The notes beneath the pieces were generated by a model. It had not been told where the DNA came from and made no database searches. It saw only the letters and a list, made by a program, of their open reading frames with translations. A program made the position numbers and the translations under genes. A stretch of 64,000 bases of DNA from a candidate division KSB1 bacterium (lineage in GTDB: Bacteria > Electryoneota > RPQS01), in the NCBI GenBank assembly GCA_016214895.1, contig JACRMR010000012.1:423142-487141 (forward strand), given 5' to 3'. Below are positions 18,059 through 27,427 of the stretch, one piece after another (the stretch's first letter is position 1; each line of letters opens with the position of its first letter).

Positions 18059-18932
18059 TATTCTGAACCTGCTCGCGCATCCGTTCGATCTCCTCGCGCA
18101 TGCGCAGACTCAAGTGCGAAATGTCGAGGCTGGAGGTTTTGGAACCAATCGTGTTCGATTCGCGGTTCATCTCCTGCAACAGGAATTCGAGGCGCTTGCC
18201 CGCCGTTCCCGCCGGAGACTCCAGCGTCTTGCGAAAGGCAGCAATGTGCCCCCGCAGCCGCACGGCTTCTTCCGTGATATCCAGCCGGTCGGCCAGAAAC
18301 GCCAACTCCATCTCGAGCCGATTATCGTCGTAAGACTCGCCCGCGACCAGGCGCTTGATGCGCTCGCGCATCTTTTCCAGCGCCCGCTGCGGTAAGCCGT
18401 CCTGCTTCTCGACGATCTCGCCCAGCGCCCGCTCTATTTCGTGCGTGCGTTCGAGCAGATCGTCCGCCAGATTCCGGCCCTCGGCCTCCCGCATGCGCTT
18501 CAAATCCGCTAGCGCCGCCTCCGTCGCCGCGCGCGCCAGAGTCAACATCAGTTCGGCAACCTGCGGATTCTCCACCGGAAACAGAATCTCCGGAAAATGG
18601 AGTAAGTGTTCCAGCGACAGACCGCCGTGCAAACCCAACTCGACCGCGAGTTCGTGCAGCTCACGAGCCAGCTTCTGCGCCGCCCCCGTATCGATCCGCA
18701 GCACCGACGGCGCGTCCACGCCGCGCGACTCGTTCAGCGTGAGATTCAGTTTGCCCCGCTGGATCCGGCTGCGGCAAAGCTCCCGCAACTCCGGCTCGAA
18801 ATTCTGCAAACTGCGCGGCGCCCGATAGCCGAAATCAAGGTAACGGTTATTCACCGTCCGAATCTCGGCATACACGCGGATGCCTTCCGCCGAGGCCTCA
18901 CCCCGGCCAAAGCCGGTCATGCTGAAGATCAT
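18051..18932 (-). CDS. yicC: YicC family endoribonuclease
   Basis: 293 residues. The start at 18932 is chosen for a GGAG element about 8 bases upstream; the family usually begins at the next ATG (MTGFGRGE). Typical features are SMTGFGRGEA at the N-terminus, TVNNRYLDFGYRAPRSLQ and the C-terminal DUF1732 segment (RLEFLLQEMNRESNTIGSKTSS). YicC proteins are now known as endoribonucleases. Adjacent to gmk, as in many bacteria. Confidence 0.92.
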   Translation of the reverse strand: MIFSMTGFGRGEASAEGIRVYAEIRTVNNRYLDFGYRAPRSLQNFEPELRELCRSRIQRGKLNLTLNESRGVDAPSVLRIDTGAAQKLARELHELAVELGLHGGLSLEHLLHFPEILFPVENPQVAELMLTLARAATEAALADLKRMREAEGRNLADDLLERTHEIERALGEIVEKQDGLPQRALEKMRERIKRLVAGESYDDNRLEMELAFLADRLDITEEAVRLRGHIAAFRKTLESPAGTAGKRLEFLLQEMNRESNTIGSKTSSLDISHLSLRMREEIERMREQVQNIE

Positions 18933-18993
18933 CGACCGCACTCCGGCTCGCCCGTTGCGACCCAGCCGTTAGCCGTCACCAATGGCGAGTACA

Positions 18994-19977
18994 TTACCAA
19001 GTTACCGCCGCCGAAATCCGGTGTGTGAATCCAAGGTCCGCGTGATCCTGAAAGGCGGCGCTCACGCTCAGGGCGGAAAGCCGCAAACCCGCTCCATAGG
19101 TCAAGTCCTCGCCGCTAATCCCCCCGCGCAAGGCCACGGTATGAGCGATCTCGTACTCGACTCCGACATGCGGCTGCACCGATAGTTGCCCGGCCGAGAT
19201 CAGGTCGGCATCACCGCGCGATTCAAAGTGCCCGTCGAGATCGCCGGCAATCACGATGTGTGCGTTCGCCGATCTGAAATCCGTGTGGTAGGCCGCTCCG
19301 GCCAGCAACGAAGGCAATATCGCTTCGGTCCGTCCGGTACTCCAAGCGAGCAGGCTGGTCGATATATCCCGGGCTGCGAGTCCGAAGTCCAGACGTGAAT
19401 TCACCTTGCGACTGGCAGCCACGTCGAAACCCAGACCGTAAGCCGACTCGCCGGCGACGGACTTCATCAAGAGCTTCCCACTGCCGCCGAGCCGCCACCC
19501 GTATCGCGACATACGGCCCGCGCCGGCCATCACCGCAATCTCATGGTCGCCGGTCTGTTCGCGGACCAGCACCCGATTGTCATCGCTCAGCGGCAGCGAC
19601 GGATCCGATAGCCGGGTCAGCGGGATATCAGACACCCGAGTGTACAGAAGCGTGAGCCCGCCGGACAGACCGCCGCGCAGCGGCCGCGCGAATGACAAAT
19701 AGTCGTAAGTGTAAAGATTGTCAAACTGCGACGCGTGCATGAACTCAACGTGTTGTCGCTGAAGCCCCGCGAGCGCCGAAGGATTGTAATACACCGCCGA
19801 CGACGCCAAAGGCTCCGCAACTGACGCTCCGCCCATGGCCAATGGCCGAGCACCCGCTCCGAGCGATAGAAACTCGCCCGCGTAACGGCCAATCACGAAT
19901 GTAGCGGCGCTGGCAAATGGCGCACAAACAAATACAATCGCCAACAGTGCCGCGACCATCAAATGAGGTGCAGTCAT
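18994..19977 (-). CDS. PorV/PorQ family outer-membrane beta-barrel protein
   Basis: 327 residues from the ATG at 19977, which has a perfect AGGAGG site six bases upstream; a longer upstream frame is rejected. Signal peptide LMVAALLAIVFVCAPFASA. The mature protein begins with the family hallmark AGEFLSLGAGARPLAMGGAS, then SSAVYYNPSALAGL, and continues in amphipathic strands to a C-terminal aromatic (AAVTW). In FCB bacteria relatives are the T9SS shuttle PorV and PorQ or related UPF0164 proteins. It stands alone with its own promoter (20091-20119). Confidence 0.78.
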   Translation of the reverse strand: MTAPHLMVAALLAIVFVCAPFASAATFVIGRYAGEFLSLGAGARPLAMGGASVAEPLASSAVYYNPSALAGLQRQHVEFMHASQFDNLYTYDYLSFARPLRGGLSGGLTLLYTRVSDIPLTRLSDPSLPLSDDNRVLVREQTGDHEIAVMAGAGRMSRYGWRLGGSGKLLMKSVAGESAYGLGFDVAASRKVNSRLDFGLAARDISTSLLAWSTGRTEAILPSLLAGAAYHTDFRSANAHIVIAGDLDGHFESRGDADLISAGQLSVQPHVGVEYEIAHTVALRGGISGEDLTYGAGLRLSALSVSAAFQDHADLGFTHRISAAVTW

Positions 19978-20090
19978 GTGACCCTCCTGATTACAGCGAA
20001 GCCAATGCAGATCAAATCGTTTTCGGGCGGAGGGGTCCACCACGCAGCAAGAGTCCTTTTTCACCTCTTCAAAAAATCGTAGTTCTATTA

Positions 20091-20119
20091 AAAATAAGGA
20101 AAAGCTAACCGAGAGTCAA
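20091..20119 (-). promoter_or_regulatory. Candidate sigma-70-type promoter of the PorV-like gene
   Basis: On the - strand TTGACT (20119-20114) is followed after 17 bases by TATTTT (20096-20091), about 115 bp upstream of the ATG. The region is clearly AT-richer than its surroundings. Confidence 0.5.
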
Positions 20120-20136
20120 GCCTATGGGTGCAACTT

Positions 20137-22728
20137 CTATGACTCCTTTCCATTCAGCATCTCCTTTATTTCAAATAGCTTATCCAACGCCTCACGAGCG
20201 CTAAGTCGCTCCACATCGAGCTTTTGGAGGGCGGAGAGGACACTCTGACTATTGTTTTCAAATAGAGTTAGCTGAAAAGTAGGGGCCTGCCGGGGGGGGG
20301 CAACCGGGGCGCATTCGCCGCTTCGAGCCGGTTCCCAGGTCGGCAACAGGTGACGAGCGCGCTCCACGATGGAAAGCGGCAGTCCGGCAAGTCGTGCCAC
20401 CTCAATGCCGTATGAACGGTCAGTTTCGCCCTTCGAGATCCGATGCAGAAAGACAACCCGGTCCCCCCACTCTTCAACTTCGACGCGGTAGTTCTGGACC
20501 CGATCGTACTGAATGGCCAGCTTGTTCAGCTCATGATAGTGTGTCGCAAAGAGCGTCTTGGCCGCCACAGCCGGATGCTCGTGCAGGTACTCTGTAATTG
20601 CCCAGGCCAGCGACAGGCCATCGTACGTCGAAGTGCCGCGTCCGACCTCATCCAGCACTACCAGCGACCGCGGCGTGGCATTACGGAGAATGTTCGCCAC
20701 TTCGCTCATCTCGACCAGAAACGTCGATTCCCCCCCGGCCAGGTTGTCCCCGGCGCCGATCCTGGTGAAGATTCGATCGACAATGCCAACCGAGGCGGCC
20801 TCGGCCGGCACAAACGAGCCAATCTGGGCGAGAATGACGATGAGAGCGTTCTGCCGCAAGTAGGTGGACTTGCCGGCCATGTTCGGGCCGGTCAACACCA
20901 TGATCTGGAAATCGGGCAGGCCCATCACCAGATCATTCGCGACAAACCCGGTCCCGGGAGGCAAGAGCGATTCCACGACGGGATGTCTGCCGCCGACAAT
21001 GCGAAGTTCGCCGCCCCCGGACAACGCAGGACGAGCGAAACGACATTCGCGGGCAACCCGGGCCAGACTCTGATAAACATCGAATTCAGCCAGTGCCCGC
21101 GCCAGGCGGTTAATCGTCTCGGCATGAGATTGGAGTTCAACCTTGACCTTGTCCCAGATCTCGGTTTCGAGGACACTGATTCGCTCGTCGGCATTCAAGA
21201 TCTTCTCTTCCCACGCCTTGAGCTCGGGCGTCACGTAGCGCTCGGCTCCGGTCAAGGTTTGCTTGCGGATATAGCTCGCGGGCACCTTGTCCTTGTGCGC
21301 GTGCGTGATTTCAATATAATAGCCGAAGACCCGGTTATAGCCGATCTTGAGCGAACTGATCCCCGTCCGGTTGCGCTCGTCGCTCTGGTGCGCCAGGATC
21401 CACTCGCCCGCGTGCTTGCGCACATTTCGGAGTTCGTCAAGATCGGTCGAAAAACCGTCGCGAATCGATCGACCCTCACCGACCGTCAGCGGCGGATCGT
21501 CGACCAGCACGGATCGGAGGAAATCGACCAGGGCCGTCTGCGGAGGCAATTCGTCCAAGAGCGGTTGCAACGGCGTGTCCGGAAACGCCGACCACTTGCT
21601 ATGGAGGGTTGGCAGCTTCTCGAGTACCGTGCGAACGAGAATCGCGTCACGGGGGGATCCGCGGTGCGTGGCGAGGCGGCTGAACGTGCGCTGCAAATCG
21701 CCGGTGCCCGCCAGCCACTCGCCGACCGACGCAAGCAAGGACGGGTTCTCGACCAGATAGGCAACTCGTGCCTGCCGCTCGTTAATCGATTCCAAATTCG
21801 CGAGCGGCGCCAGCAGCCAGCGCCGCAATAGCCGCGCGCCCGGCGCGGTGCGCGTACGATTCAGTACATAGTACAACGTGGCCCGCGGTTCGCCCGAAGC
21901 CGAGTTGACGAGCTCCAAATGACGGCGCGTGCTCGCGTCCATCAGCAGTTCACCGCCCTCCGTGTACACTTGTAAGTCGTGCAGCACGTCCGGACGCTCC
22001 ACCAGCATGGAGCGCAAATAGTCCACCAAAGCGCCCGCCACGCACACCGCGAGGTCGAGGTCGCCGAGTCCAAAACCTTTCAGATTCGCGACGCCAAAAT
22101 GCCCGGTCAGCGTCTTCGTCGCCGCCTCGCTGGAAAAGTGCCAGCGCGGTAATACCGTCAGCGCCAGCTGGACGCGATCCAGACAGGCTTCAATCGCCGC
22201 ACGCTGGTCGTGCGCGCACAGCAGCTCGGACGGCTCCAGAGCCGCGATGCGCGCGGGCAGTTCCGACAAGCGCAGTACCCCCGTAAAGAATTCACCCGTG
22301 GTCGCATCCGCATAAGCCAGACCCGCATGCTCGTCCTGCAAGAACACACTGGCGAGATAGTTGTTCTTCGATTCATCCAGCGCGCGCTCGGAGAACGTGG
22401 TGCCGGCCGACACGACCTCGGTAACCGAGCGCTTGACAATTCCCTTAGCCTGCTTCGGGTCCTCGACCTGCTCGCAAACCGCCACGCGATATCCGGCCCG
22501 CGTCATCCGCGCCAGATAGTTCTCCAGCTGATGATGCGGAAAGCCCGCCAGCGGGACATCGCCCTCAATACCGTGCCCGCGCTTAGTCAACGTGAGACCG
22601 AGCACCTCCGCCGCCAGCTTCGCATCTTCAAAAAACATCTCGAAGAAGTCGCCCATGCGATAGAATAACACGACATCAGGATAGCTGGCCTTGATCTCGT
22701 GATACTGCTTGAGCATGGGGGTTGACAT
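20137..22728 (-). CDS. mutS: DNA mismatch repair protein
   Basis: 863 residues, full length. Mismatch recognition motif FYRMGDFFEMF (Phe-x-Glu, about residues 23-33), connector, lever and clamp domains, then the ATPase: Walker A TGPNMAGKSTYLRQ (about 616), FLVEMSEVANIL, Walker B VVLDEVGRGTSTYDG and ATHYHEL. The C-terminal region holds a probable beta-clamp motif QLTLF (819-823) and a helical dimerisation end. A run of nine C bases (20292-20300) encodes Ala-Pro-Pro-Arg just before that motif. No mutL in the window. Confidence 0.96.
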   Translation of the reverse strand: MSTPMLKQYHEIKASYPDVVLFYRMGDFFEMFFEDAKLAAEVLGLTLTKRGHGIEGDVPLAGFPHHQLENYLARMTRAGYRVAVCEQVEDPKQAKGIVKRSVTEVVSAGTTFSERALDESKNNYLASVFLQDEHAGLAYADATTGEFFTGVLRLSELPARIAALEPSELLCAHDQRAAIEACLDRVQLALTVLPRWHFSSEAATKTLTGHFGVANLKGFGLGDLDLAVCVAGALVDYLRSMLVERPDVLHDLQVYTEGGELLMDASTRRHLELVNSASGEPRATLYYVLNRTRTAPGARLLRRWLLAPLANLESINERQARVAYLVENPSLLASVGEWLAGTGDLQRTFSRLATHRGSPRDAILVRTVLEKLPTLHSKWSAFPDTPLQPLLDELPPQTALVDFLRSVLVDDPPLTVGEGRSIRDGFSTDLDELRNVRKHAGEWILAHQSDERNRTGISSLKIGYNRVFGYYIEITHAHKDKVPASYIRKQTLTGAERYVTPELKAWEEKILNADERISVLETEIWDKVKVELQSHAETINRLARALAEFDVYQSLARVARECRFARPALSGGGELRIVGGRHPVVESLLPPGTGFVANDLVMGLPDFQIMVLTGPNMAGKSTYLRQNALIVILAQIGSFVPAEAASVGIVDRIFTRIGAGDNLAGGESTFLVEMSEVANILRNATPRSLVVLDEVGRGTSTYDGLSLAWAITEYLHEHPAVAAKTLFATHYHELNKLAIQYDRVQNYRVEVEEWGDRVVFLHRISKGETDRSYGIEVARLAGLPLSIVERARHLLPTWEPARSGECAPVAPPRQAPTFQLTLFENNSQSVLSALQKLDVERLSAREALDKLFEIKEMLNGKES

Positions 22729-22797
22729 GATCGAATCGATTCGGAGTCGTGAGCTGAAGGGCAGCGAAGACTATCGTGCTCGGCGTCGGTGAATGCA

Positions 22798-22831
22798 AGC
22801 GCCGTCCCGCACGAGCTGAGACGGCGCCGTC
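22798..22831 (-). terminator. Possible weak terminator after the SPOR-domain gene
   Basis: The - strand contains GCGCCGTC and GACGGCGC separated by about 15 bases, plus the overlapping palindrome GACGGCGCCGTC. It lies 25-55 bases after the stop codon. There is no real T-run. Confidence 0.3.
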
Positions 22832-22853
22832 AAGATCGTGTGTGAATACGCGG

Positions 22854-24443
22854 TCATTCCGTGATAATTACAGCAGGGACACTGAATTGGGACTTCAGCT
22901 TGTCCACCTCCGGAACGCACTCATCGCGACTGGCATAGCCACCCACGCGAACTTGCAGCAGCTCTTTGTCACCCTGTACGCGTGGCACAAGCTTGACACC
23001 ATATCCGGCGCTCTCCAGTTTCTGTGCCAGTCGGTGAGCGTTGTCAGGATTGCCAAACGCGCCGACCTGAATAAACCATCCGCCGGATTTCGCTGACGAG
23101 TGCACAGCAGATCGTTCGGAAGAAGCTGAGGCAGGCTTGATCTCACCTGTGCGCTCGGCCTCGGCGGTAACGCTTTTGGATGGTGGCGGCGATTTCTCTT
23201 CGCCGGGAGCGACCTTGGCCGGTGTCGGTTGCGCAGGTTTTGGGTTTTCTTTCGGCATCGGCAGCGGCTTCGTCGCCGGCTCGCTGTTCGACTCGGTGGC
23301 CGGCTGTGCCACCGGCTTGGTTTGAGCCGGTGCGGGTTTCGTCGCGGAAGGGGGCGCCGTTTTCGCCGGTTCAGTGGCGGTCGGTGTTTCCCCTGCGACC
23401 GGCTTGGCAGGTGCCACGCTACCGGCATTCGCCCCCGGAGACTCCGGTTTGCGTTCGACACTTCCAGTTTGGTCCTGCTTCTGCTTCGAAGTCGGTTTCG
23501 GCGGAACGGGCGGGACAGGTTTCGACTGATCCGTTGCATTTGTTTTCGTCGCCGTCGTCGGAGCTTCCGCTTTGGTTGCGGGTCCCGCCGCTTTCGTGAC
23601 CTCGGACGTCGTCGGAGTATTCGCTACGGATGTCGGCGCCGTTACCTTGGGCGGCTTGATCGGTTCGGTCGCCTTCGCACCGGCGATTGCCGGGACGTCG
23701 ATTTTCGTCTCGACATTCGGCGGTGATTTCGCCGCCGGCTTTTCAACTTTGGGCGTCTCAACAACCGGTGGCGTCGGTGTCGCCACTGCCGGTTTAGCGG
23801 CCGCCTTGGGCGAAACCGGTGCAGCGTCCGCCACCAGCGGTGTTGACGCGGTCTTCGTTTCGCTCTTGACCTCGGGCTTCGCGGCCGCTTTCGGCTCGGG
23901 GCTCGTGACCGTCTGGACCGGCGGCTTGGCGGCTGCAGAACTCGCAGCGTCCACCGTTGACGCGATCTTCGTGCGCTCGGTGGACGGCGCAACGGCTACG
24001 GGCTCGGTCTTGGGCGTCTCGACTCTCGGCTTTGATTCTACACCGGCTTTCGGAGTCGCTGCTTGTGAGGCCCGCGCATCAGACAAAATGACTTCGCCGC
24101 TCTTGTTGTCGGAGCGGCCGGCGATCAGCTCCGCGGGCTGCGTTGCCGCCACCGGCTGAGTTCCGGTGAACCCCATCTGACGCGCCAGATCCAGCCGCTC
24201 GCGCGCGACACTGTCGCAATCCGTACCCGGATAGCGAGCGGTGATTGCCGTATAGAGCGAGCAGGCCCGCTGAGCGTCAGTCTCCGTCATCGCATACAGG
24301 AGGAGCTGGTAGCGAGGGCTGGCCTGGGTCGTGTCCAAAATCGCTCGCGCCTCGGTAAAACGGCCTTCTGCCATGAGATCGATCGCCGTCTTGGCCATCG
24401 CCGCACCGGCCATGATGAAGACAAGGAGGAGAACTCTACGCAT
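22854..24443 (-). CDS. SPOR-domain envelope protein with long Pro/Ala/Lys/Thr linker
   Basis: 529 residues. Signal peptide MRRVLLLVFIMAGAAMA; a short TPR-like helical part (TAIDLMAEGRFTEARAILD, residues 18-90); about 330 residues of low-complexity Pro/Ala/Lys/Thr/Val linker; and a C-terminal SPOR domain (GGWFIQVGAFGNPDNAHRL to the end, about 452-529). SPOR domains bind denuded peptidoglycan glycans, often at division sites; the linker could span the periplasm. The gene overlaps lapB by 8 bp, tying it to the LPS-control pair lapA-lapB. Confidence 0.82.
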   Translation of the reverse strand: MRRVLLLVFIMAGAAMAKTAIDLMAEGRFTEARAILDTTQASPRYQLLLYAMTETDAQRACSLYTAITARYPGTDCDSVARERLDLARQMGFTGTQPVAATQPAELIAGRSDNKSGEVILSDARASQAATPKAGVESKPRVETPKTEPVAVAPSTERTKIASTVDAASSAAAKPPVQTVTSPEPKAAAKPEVKSETKTASTPLVADAAPVSPKAAAKPAVATPTPPVVETPKVEKPAAKSPPNVETKIDVPAIAGAKATEPIKPPKVTAPTSVANTPTTSEVTKAAGPATKAEAPTTATKTNATDQSKPVPPVPPKPTSKQKQDQTGSVERKPESPGANAGSVAPAKPVAGETPTATEPAKTAPPSATKPAPAQTKPVAQPATESNSEPATKPLPMPKENPKPAQPTPAKVAPGEEKSPPPSKSVTAEAERTGEIKPASASSERSAVHSSAKSGGWFIQVGAFGNPDNAHRLAQKLESAGYGVKLVPRVQGDKELLQVRVGGYASRDECVPEVDKLKSQFSVPAVIITE

Positions 24444-25578
24444 GATAGGTATCCAGTTGATTGCATTTCGGACACAACCACAGCGGCTCCAGCGAGATGT
24501 TGCCGCATGAGTCGCACTTGAACTCGTAGCTTTCGTGCATCACCCGCGACAACAGGTCCCGGGTCAGTGACATCACCCGATCGACGTCACGCACGTCCGC
24601 ATAGATCTGAACCAGCCGCCGCCGCAGCCAAAGGCTGTCCGGGTTCTGCGCCAACCCCTCATTCAGAACCGTTACCGCGTCGGAACGGTCGCCCCGTTTC
24701 TCCAGAAAACGCGAGAGGGCCGCGAACGCATGAACCGTGTGAGAATTCGATCGCGTCAGTCCACGATAGATCTGCTCGATTTCCGAGAAGCGCCCCAGAT
24801 CGAAGAGGTGCGTTTCAAGACGCTCAAATACAAGATGCGCGCGTTCCGGGTTCATTTCCAGGAGCCGCTTCCAGATCTTGACGGCATCCTCGGTCCGGCT
24901 CTCGCGGATGTACGAATCACCCCAGTAGAGATACGGAGCCGGCAGGGTCGGGTCGTGCTTGATCGCTTCGCGGTACTGGATGCGACCGTCACGTTCCTTG
25001 CGATCGCGACAGAGCCGCATCCCGTCCTGAGTTTTCAAGACGGCCAGCCGGCGAGCGCTCACGCTGCCCCCGGCTGAAGCCAGACGTTCCGCCGCCTCAA
25101 AAGCGCCGTTCCAATCCTGCTGCGCGATGTGCAGCGCCATCTTCCGCTCCAGCGACCATTGATCCTTCTTCGAAAGCGACAACACATGCTCCACCGCCTC
25201 GAGCGCCCGGGCCTGATCGCCCGATTTCAGAAAGTCCTCGGCCAATGCCCGATAGACTTCCGCCTTCTGCAACTGCGTCAAATCGGCGCGAAACGTCAAG
25301 GCGCGATGAATCTTGATCGCCTTGACCAAGTCGCCGGTCTCCGCGGCCAGCACTCCCAGGCGCAGATACGCGTCCACATTCGACGAATCACGCGCCACCG
25401 ATTCGCGCAGTTTCTGCGCCGCGCGGAAGCGGTCGCCCTCCAGCACGGCGCGCAAGCCCTCCGTGTACGGACTAATCGGCTCCTTGCCGCTCGATTCCCG
25501 ACGCTGCATGTAGAGATAGGCGCCGAGCGCGACCACGGCCACCAACAACAACAGCGTGAAGGCTTCAGCGAATGTCAC
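24436..25578 (-). CDS. lapB: Lipopolysaccharide assembly protein B
   Basis: 380 residues, family length. N-terminal membrane anchor (FTLLLLVAVVALGAYLYM), about nine TPR repeats (for example FRAAQKLRESVARDSSNVDAYLRLGVLA), and a rubredoxin-like metal-binding end with two Cys pairs, CDSCG and CPKC. LapB regulates LpxC proteolysis and LPS synthesis at the inner membrane. It overlaps the stop of lapA by 4 bp; the LapA-LapB order is conserved. Confidence 0.9.
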   Translation of the reverse strand: MTFAEAFTLLLLVAVVALGAYLYMQRRESSGKEPISPYTEGLRAVLEGDRFRAAQKLRESVARDSSNVDAYLRLGVLAAETGDLVKAIKIHRALTFRADLTQLQKAEVYRALAEDFLKSGDQARALEAVEHVLSLSKKDQWSLERKMALHIAQQDWNGAFEAAERLASAGGSVSARRLAVLKTQDGMRLCRDRKERDGRIQYREAIKHDPTLPAPYLYWGDSYIRESRTEDAVKIWKRLLEMNPERAHLVFERLETHLFDLGRFSEIEQIYRGLTRSNSHTVHAFAALSRFLEKRGDRSDAVTVLNEGLAQNPDSLWLRRRLVQIYADVRDVDRVMSLTRDLLSRVMHESYEFKCDSCGNISLEPLWLCPKCNQLDTYHA

Positions 25579-25898
25579 GAGCCCACCTCGCTTTGGCTGC
25601 CGAGCGAATCTTCCTCAATGGCAAAATTGCGCAAGCGGTCAAGTTCGGTCTGCTGGGCTCGGCTCTCACGCTTCAAATTCGCGATCTGTGATCGCAGCCG
25701 CAGTTGATTGACCAGCGCCACGAGCAAACACAGCACGTACCCGATCAGTCCCGCCAGAAACAGCATGTAGGCCAGCGGTAAGTCCGGGGAGCTCCAGCCC
25801 AACAGGCGCACCGAGACCACCTGATCGGAATTCTGCGAGAAGAATCCCACCAGAAAAAACAGCACGACAATCAGCAGAAACCAGCGGAGAATCCACAT
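25575..25898 (-). CDS. lapA: Lipopolysaccharide assembly protein A-like (DUF1049)
   Basis: 107 residues with two transmembrane helices (WILRWFLLIVVLFFLVGFF and LAYMLFLAGLIGYVLCLLVA), linked by the DUF1049-typical VVSVRLLGWSSPDLPLA, and a C-terminal coiled coil (LRSQIANLKRESRAQQTELDRL). Partner of LapB. First gene of the lapA-lapB-SPOR run; a TTGATT...TATTCT pair with 15-base spacing upstream is a poor promoter candidate. Confidence 0.82.
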   Translation of the reverse strand: MWILRWFLLIVVLFFLVGFFSQNSDQVVSVRLLGWSSPDLPLAYMLFLAGLIGYVLCLLVALVNQLRLRSQIANLKRESRAQQTELDRLRNFAIEEDSLGSQSEVGS

Positions 25899-25986
25899 GG
25901 TAGCGCCTCAAGAATACGATGTAAGTAGGAGAATCAATCGAACCGAGGAGGGTGTGCCGGAACCGCGGTGCGCTCCGGCGCGAAAG

Positions 25987-27381
25987 TCAATTCAGCCGGA
26001 CCGCGCGAAACGTAAAGCCGATCAATTCGTCAAGGCGAACGCGCACGAGATCCCCGGCCACCTCGCCGTTGCGCGGAATCACCACGGGACGGAAATCAGG
26101 AGTTCGGCCGGTCCACATCCGATCGTCCTTGGGCGCCGGCCCCTCAACGAGAATCTCCGTCGAGCGGCCGAGCTGCTCACGATTCCGCGCTTCCTGAATT
26201 TGCTGCTGAAGCGCGATCAAGCGCTCAAGCCGGTTGACCTTCACCGGCTCCGGAATGTTATCCACCAGCCGCGCAGCCTTTGTCAGCGGACGCGCCGAGT
26301 ACTTGAAGGTAAACGCGGTGTCGAACCGCACGCGCCGAACCAGATCCAGCGTGGCCTCGAACTCCGCCTCCGTCTCCGTCGGAAACCCGACGATAATGTC
26401 CGTGGACAGAGCCAGGTCTGGAACTCTGGCCCGCGCTTCGTCAATAATCTCCAGATAGCGCTCGCGCGTATAGTGTCGGTTCATCGCGTGCAACACGCGG
26501 TTGTCCCCGGCCTGAACGGGCAGATGCAAGAACGGCATAATCTTCGAATGCCCGCCCATCGTCTCCAGCAGCTTTGACGAAATGTCCGTTGGATGTGACG
26601 TCATGTACCGCACGCGCGCAATGCCCGGCAGATCGGCCACGGTGCGCAAACAGTCCGCGAAGTCGTGACCCTCCCAGCGATAGGAGTCCACGTTCTGGCC
26701 GAGCAGCATCACGTCCCGCACACCCGCCGACAATAGAGCTTCCACCTCCCGCACAATCGACGGCAGCGGACGCGAACGTTCGCGGCCACGTGTGCGCGGA
26801 ACCACGCAGAAGCTGCAAAACTTGTCGCAACCCCGGATGATCGTAACGAAAGCGGCGACGCCGCCGACGTGCCGGGGAACGATATCGTCGTACAGTTCAT
26901 CCCGCAACAGCGTCGTCTCGAGCAATCCGCGTGAGCCGGGCGGACTGATGAACCGCTCCTCCAGCAATACCGGCAGCTTGCGATAGGAGTCGGGGCCGAC
27001 GATGAGATCGACGAACGATTTCTCGTCCAGGATCTCATTGCGCTTCGCCTGCGCGACACAACCGAGAATCCCAATCACCAGGTGCGGGTTCCGCTTCTTG
27101 AGCTGCGAGAGATTGGATAGTTGACCCAGCGCCCGCACCTCGGCCGTCTCGCGAATCATGCAGGTATTAACCAGCACCACATCCGCCTGATCCGGAGCGT
27201 CGACAAAGCGGTAGCCGTGGGCCGCTAACAAGGACTCAATCGTCTGCGAGTCGGACACATTCATCTGACAACCGTACGTCCGGATATAGACGGCGGGGCC
27301 GGTTCCGACCTCCCCGGCGGCTGCGCGCAGCGGGTCGGGGCGGGCGGTCAAGTCAGGATGTAATGTAACGAGTTCGTGCAT
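25987..27381 (-). CDS. miaB: tRNA-2-methylthio-N6-dimethylallyladenosine synthase
   Basis: 464 residues. Adds the methylthio group to position 37 of tRNAs. UPF0004 domain with its three cysteines (YGCQMN, NTCMI, GCVAQ), radical-SAM domain with GCDKFCSFCVVP (CxxxCxxC), and a C-terminal TRAM domain (EILVEGPAPKDD ... VRVRLDELIGFTFRAVRL). The 'GCDKFCSFCVVPRTRG' form is characteristic of MiaB rather than MtaB or RimO. Confidence 0.95.
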   Translation of the reverse strand: MHELVTLHPDLTARPDPLRAAAGEVGTGPAVYIRTYGCQMNVSDSQTIESLLAAHGYRFVDAPDQADVVLVNTCMIRETAEVRALGQLSNLSQLKKRNPHLVIGILGCVAQAKRNEILDEKSFVDLIVGPDSYRKLPVLLEERFISPPGSRGLLETTLLRDELYDDIVPRHVGGVAAFVTIIRGCDKFCSFCVVPRTRGRERSRPLPSIVREVEALLSAGVRDVMLLGQNVDSYRWEGHDFADCLRTVADLPGIARVRYMTSHPTDISSKLLETMGGHSKIMPFLHLPVQAGDNRVLHAMNRHYTRERYLEIIDEARARVPDLALSTDIIVGFPTETEAEFEATLDLVRRVRFDTAFTFKYSARPLTKAARLVDNIPEPVKVNRLERLIALQQQIQEARNREQLGRSTEILVEGPAPKDDRMWTGRTPDFRPVVIPRNGEVAGDLVRVRLDELIGFTFRAVRLN

Positions 27382-27427
27382 ACGTGTTCCGTGCCCCGGC
27401 GAGCGCGTGACTGCGCCGGCAATTTCA

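Noticed and set aside
20443-21831. 462-codon open frame opposite mutS
   Set aside because: Antisense shadow; MutS motifs are all on the - strand.
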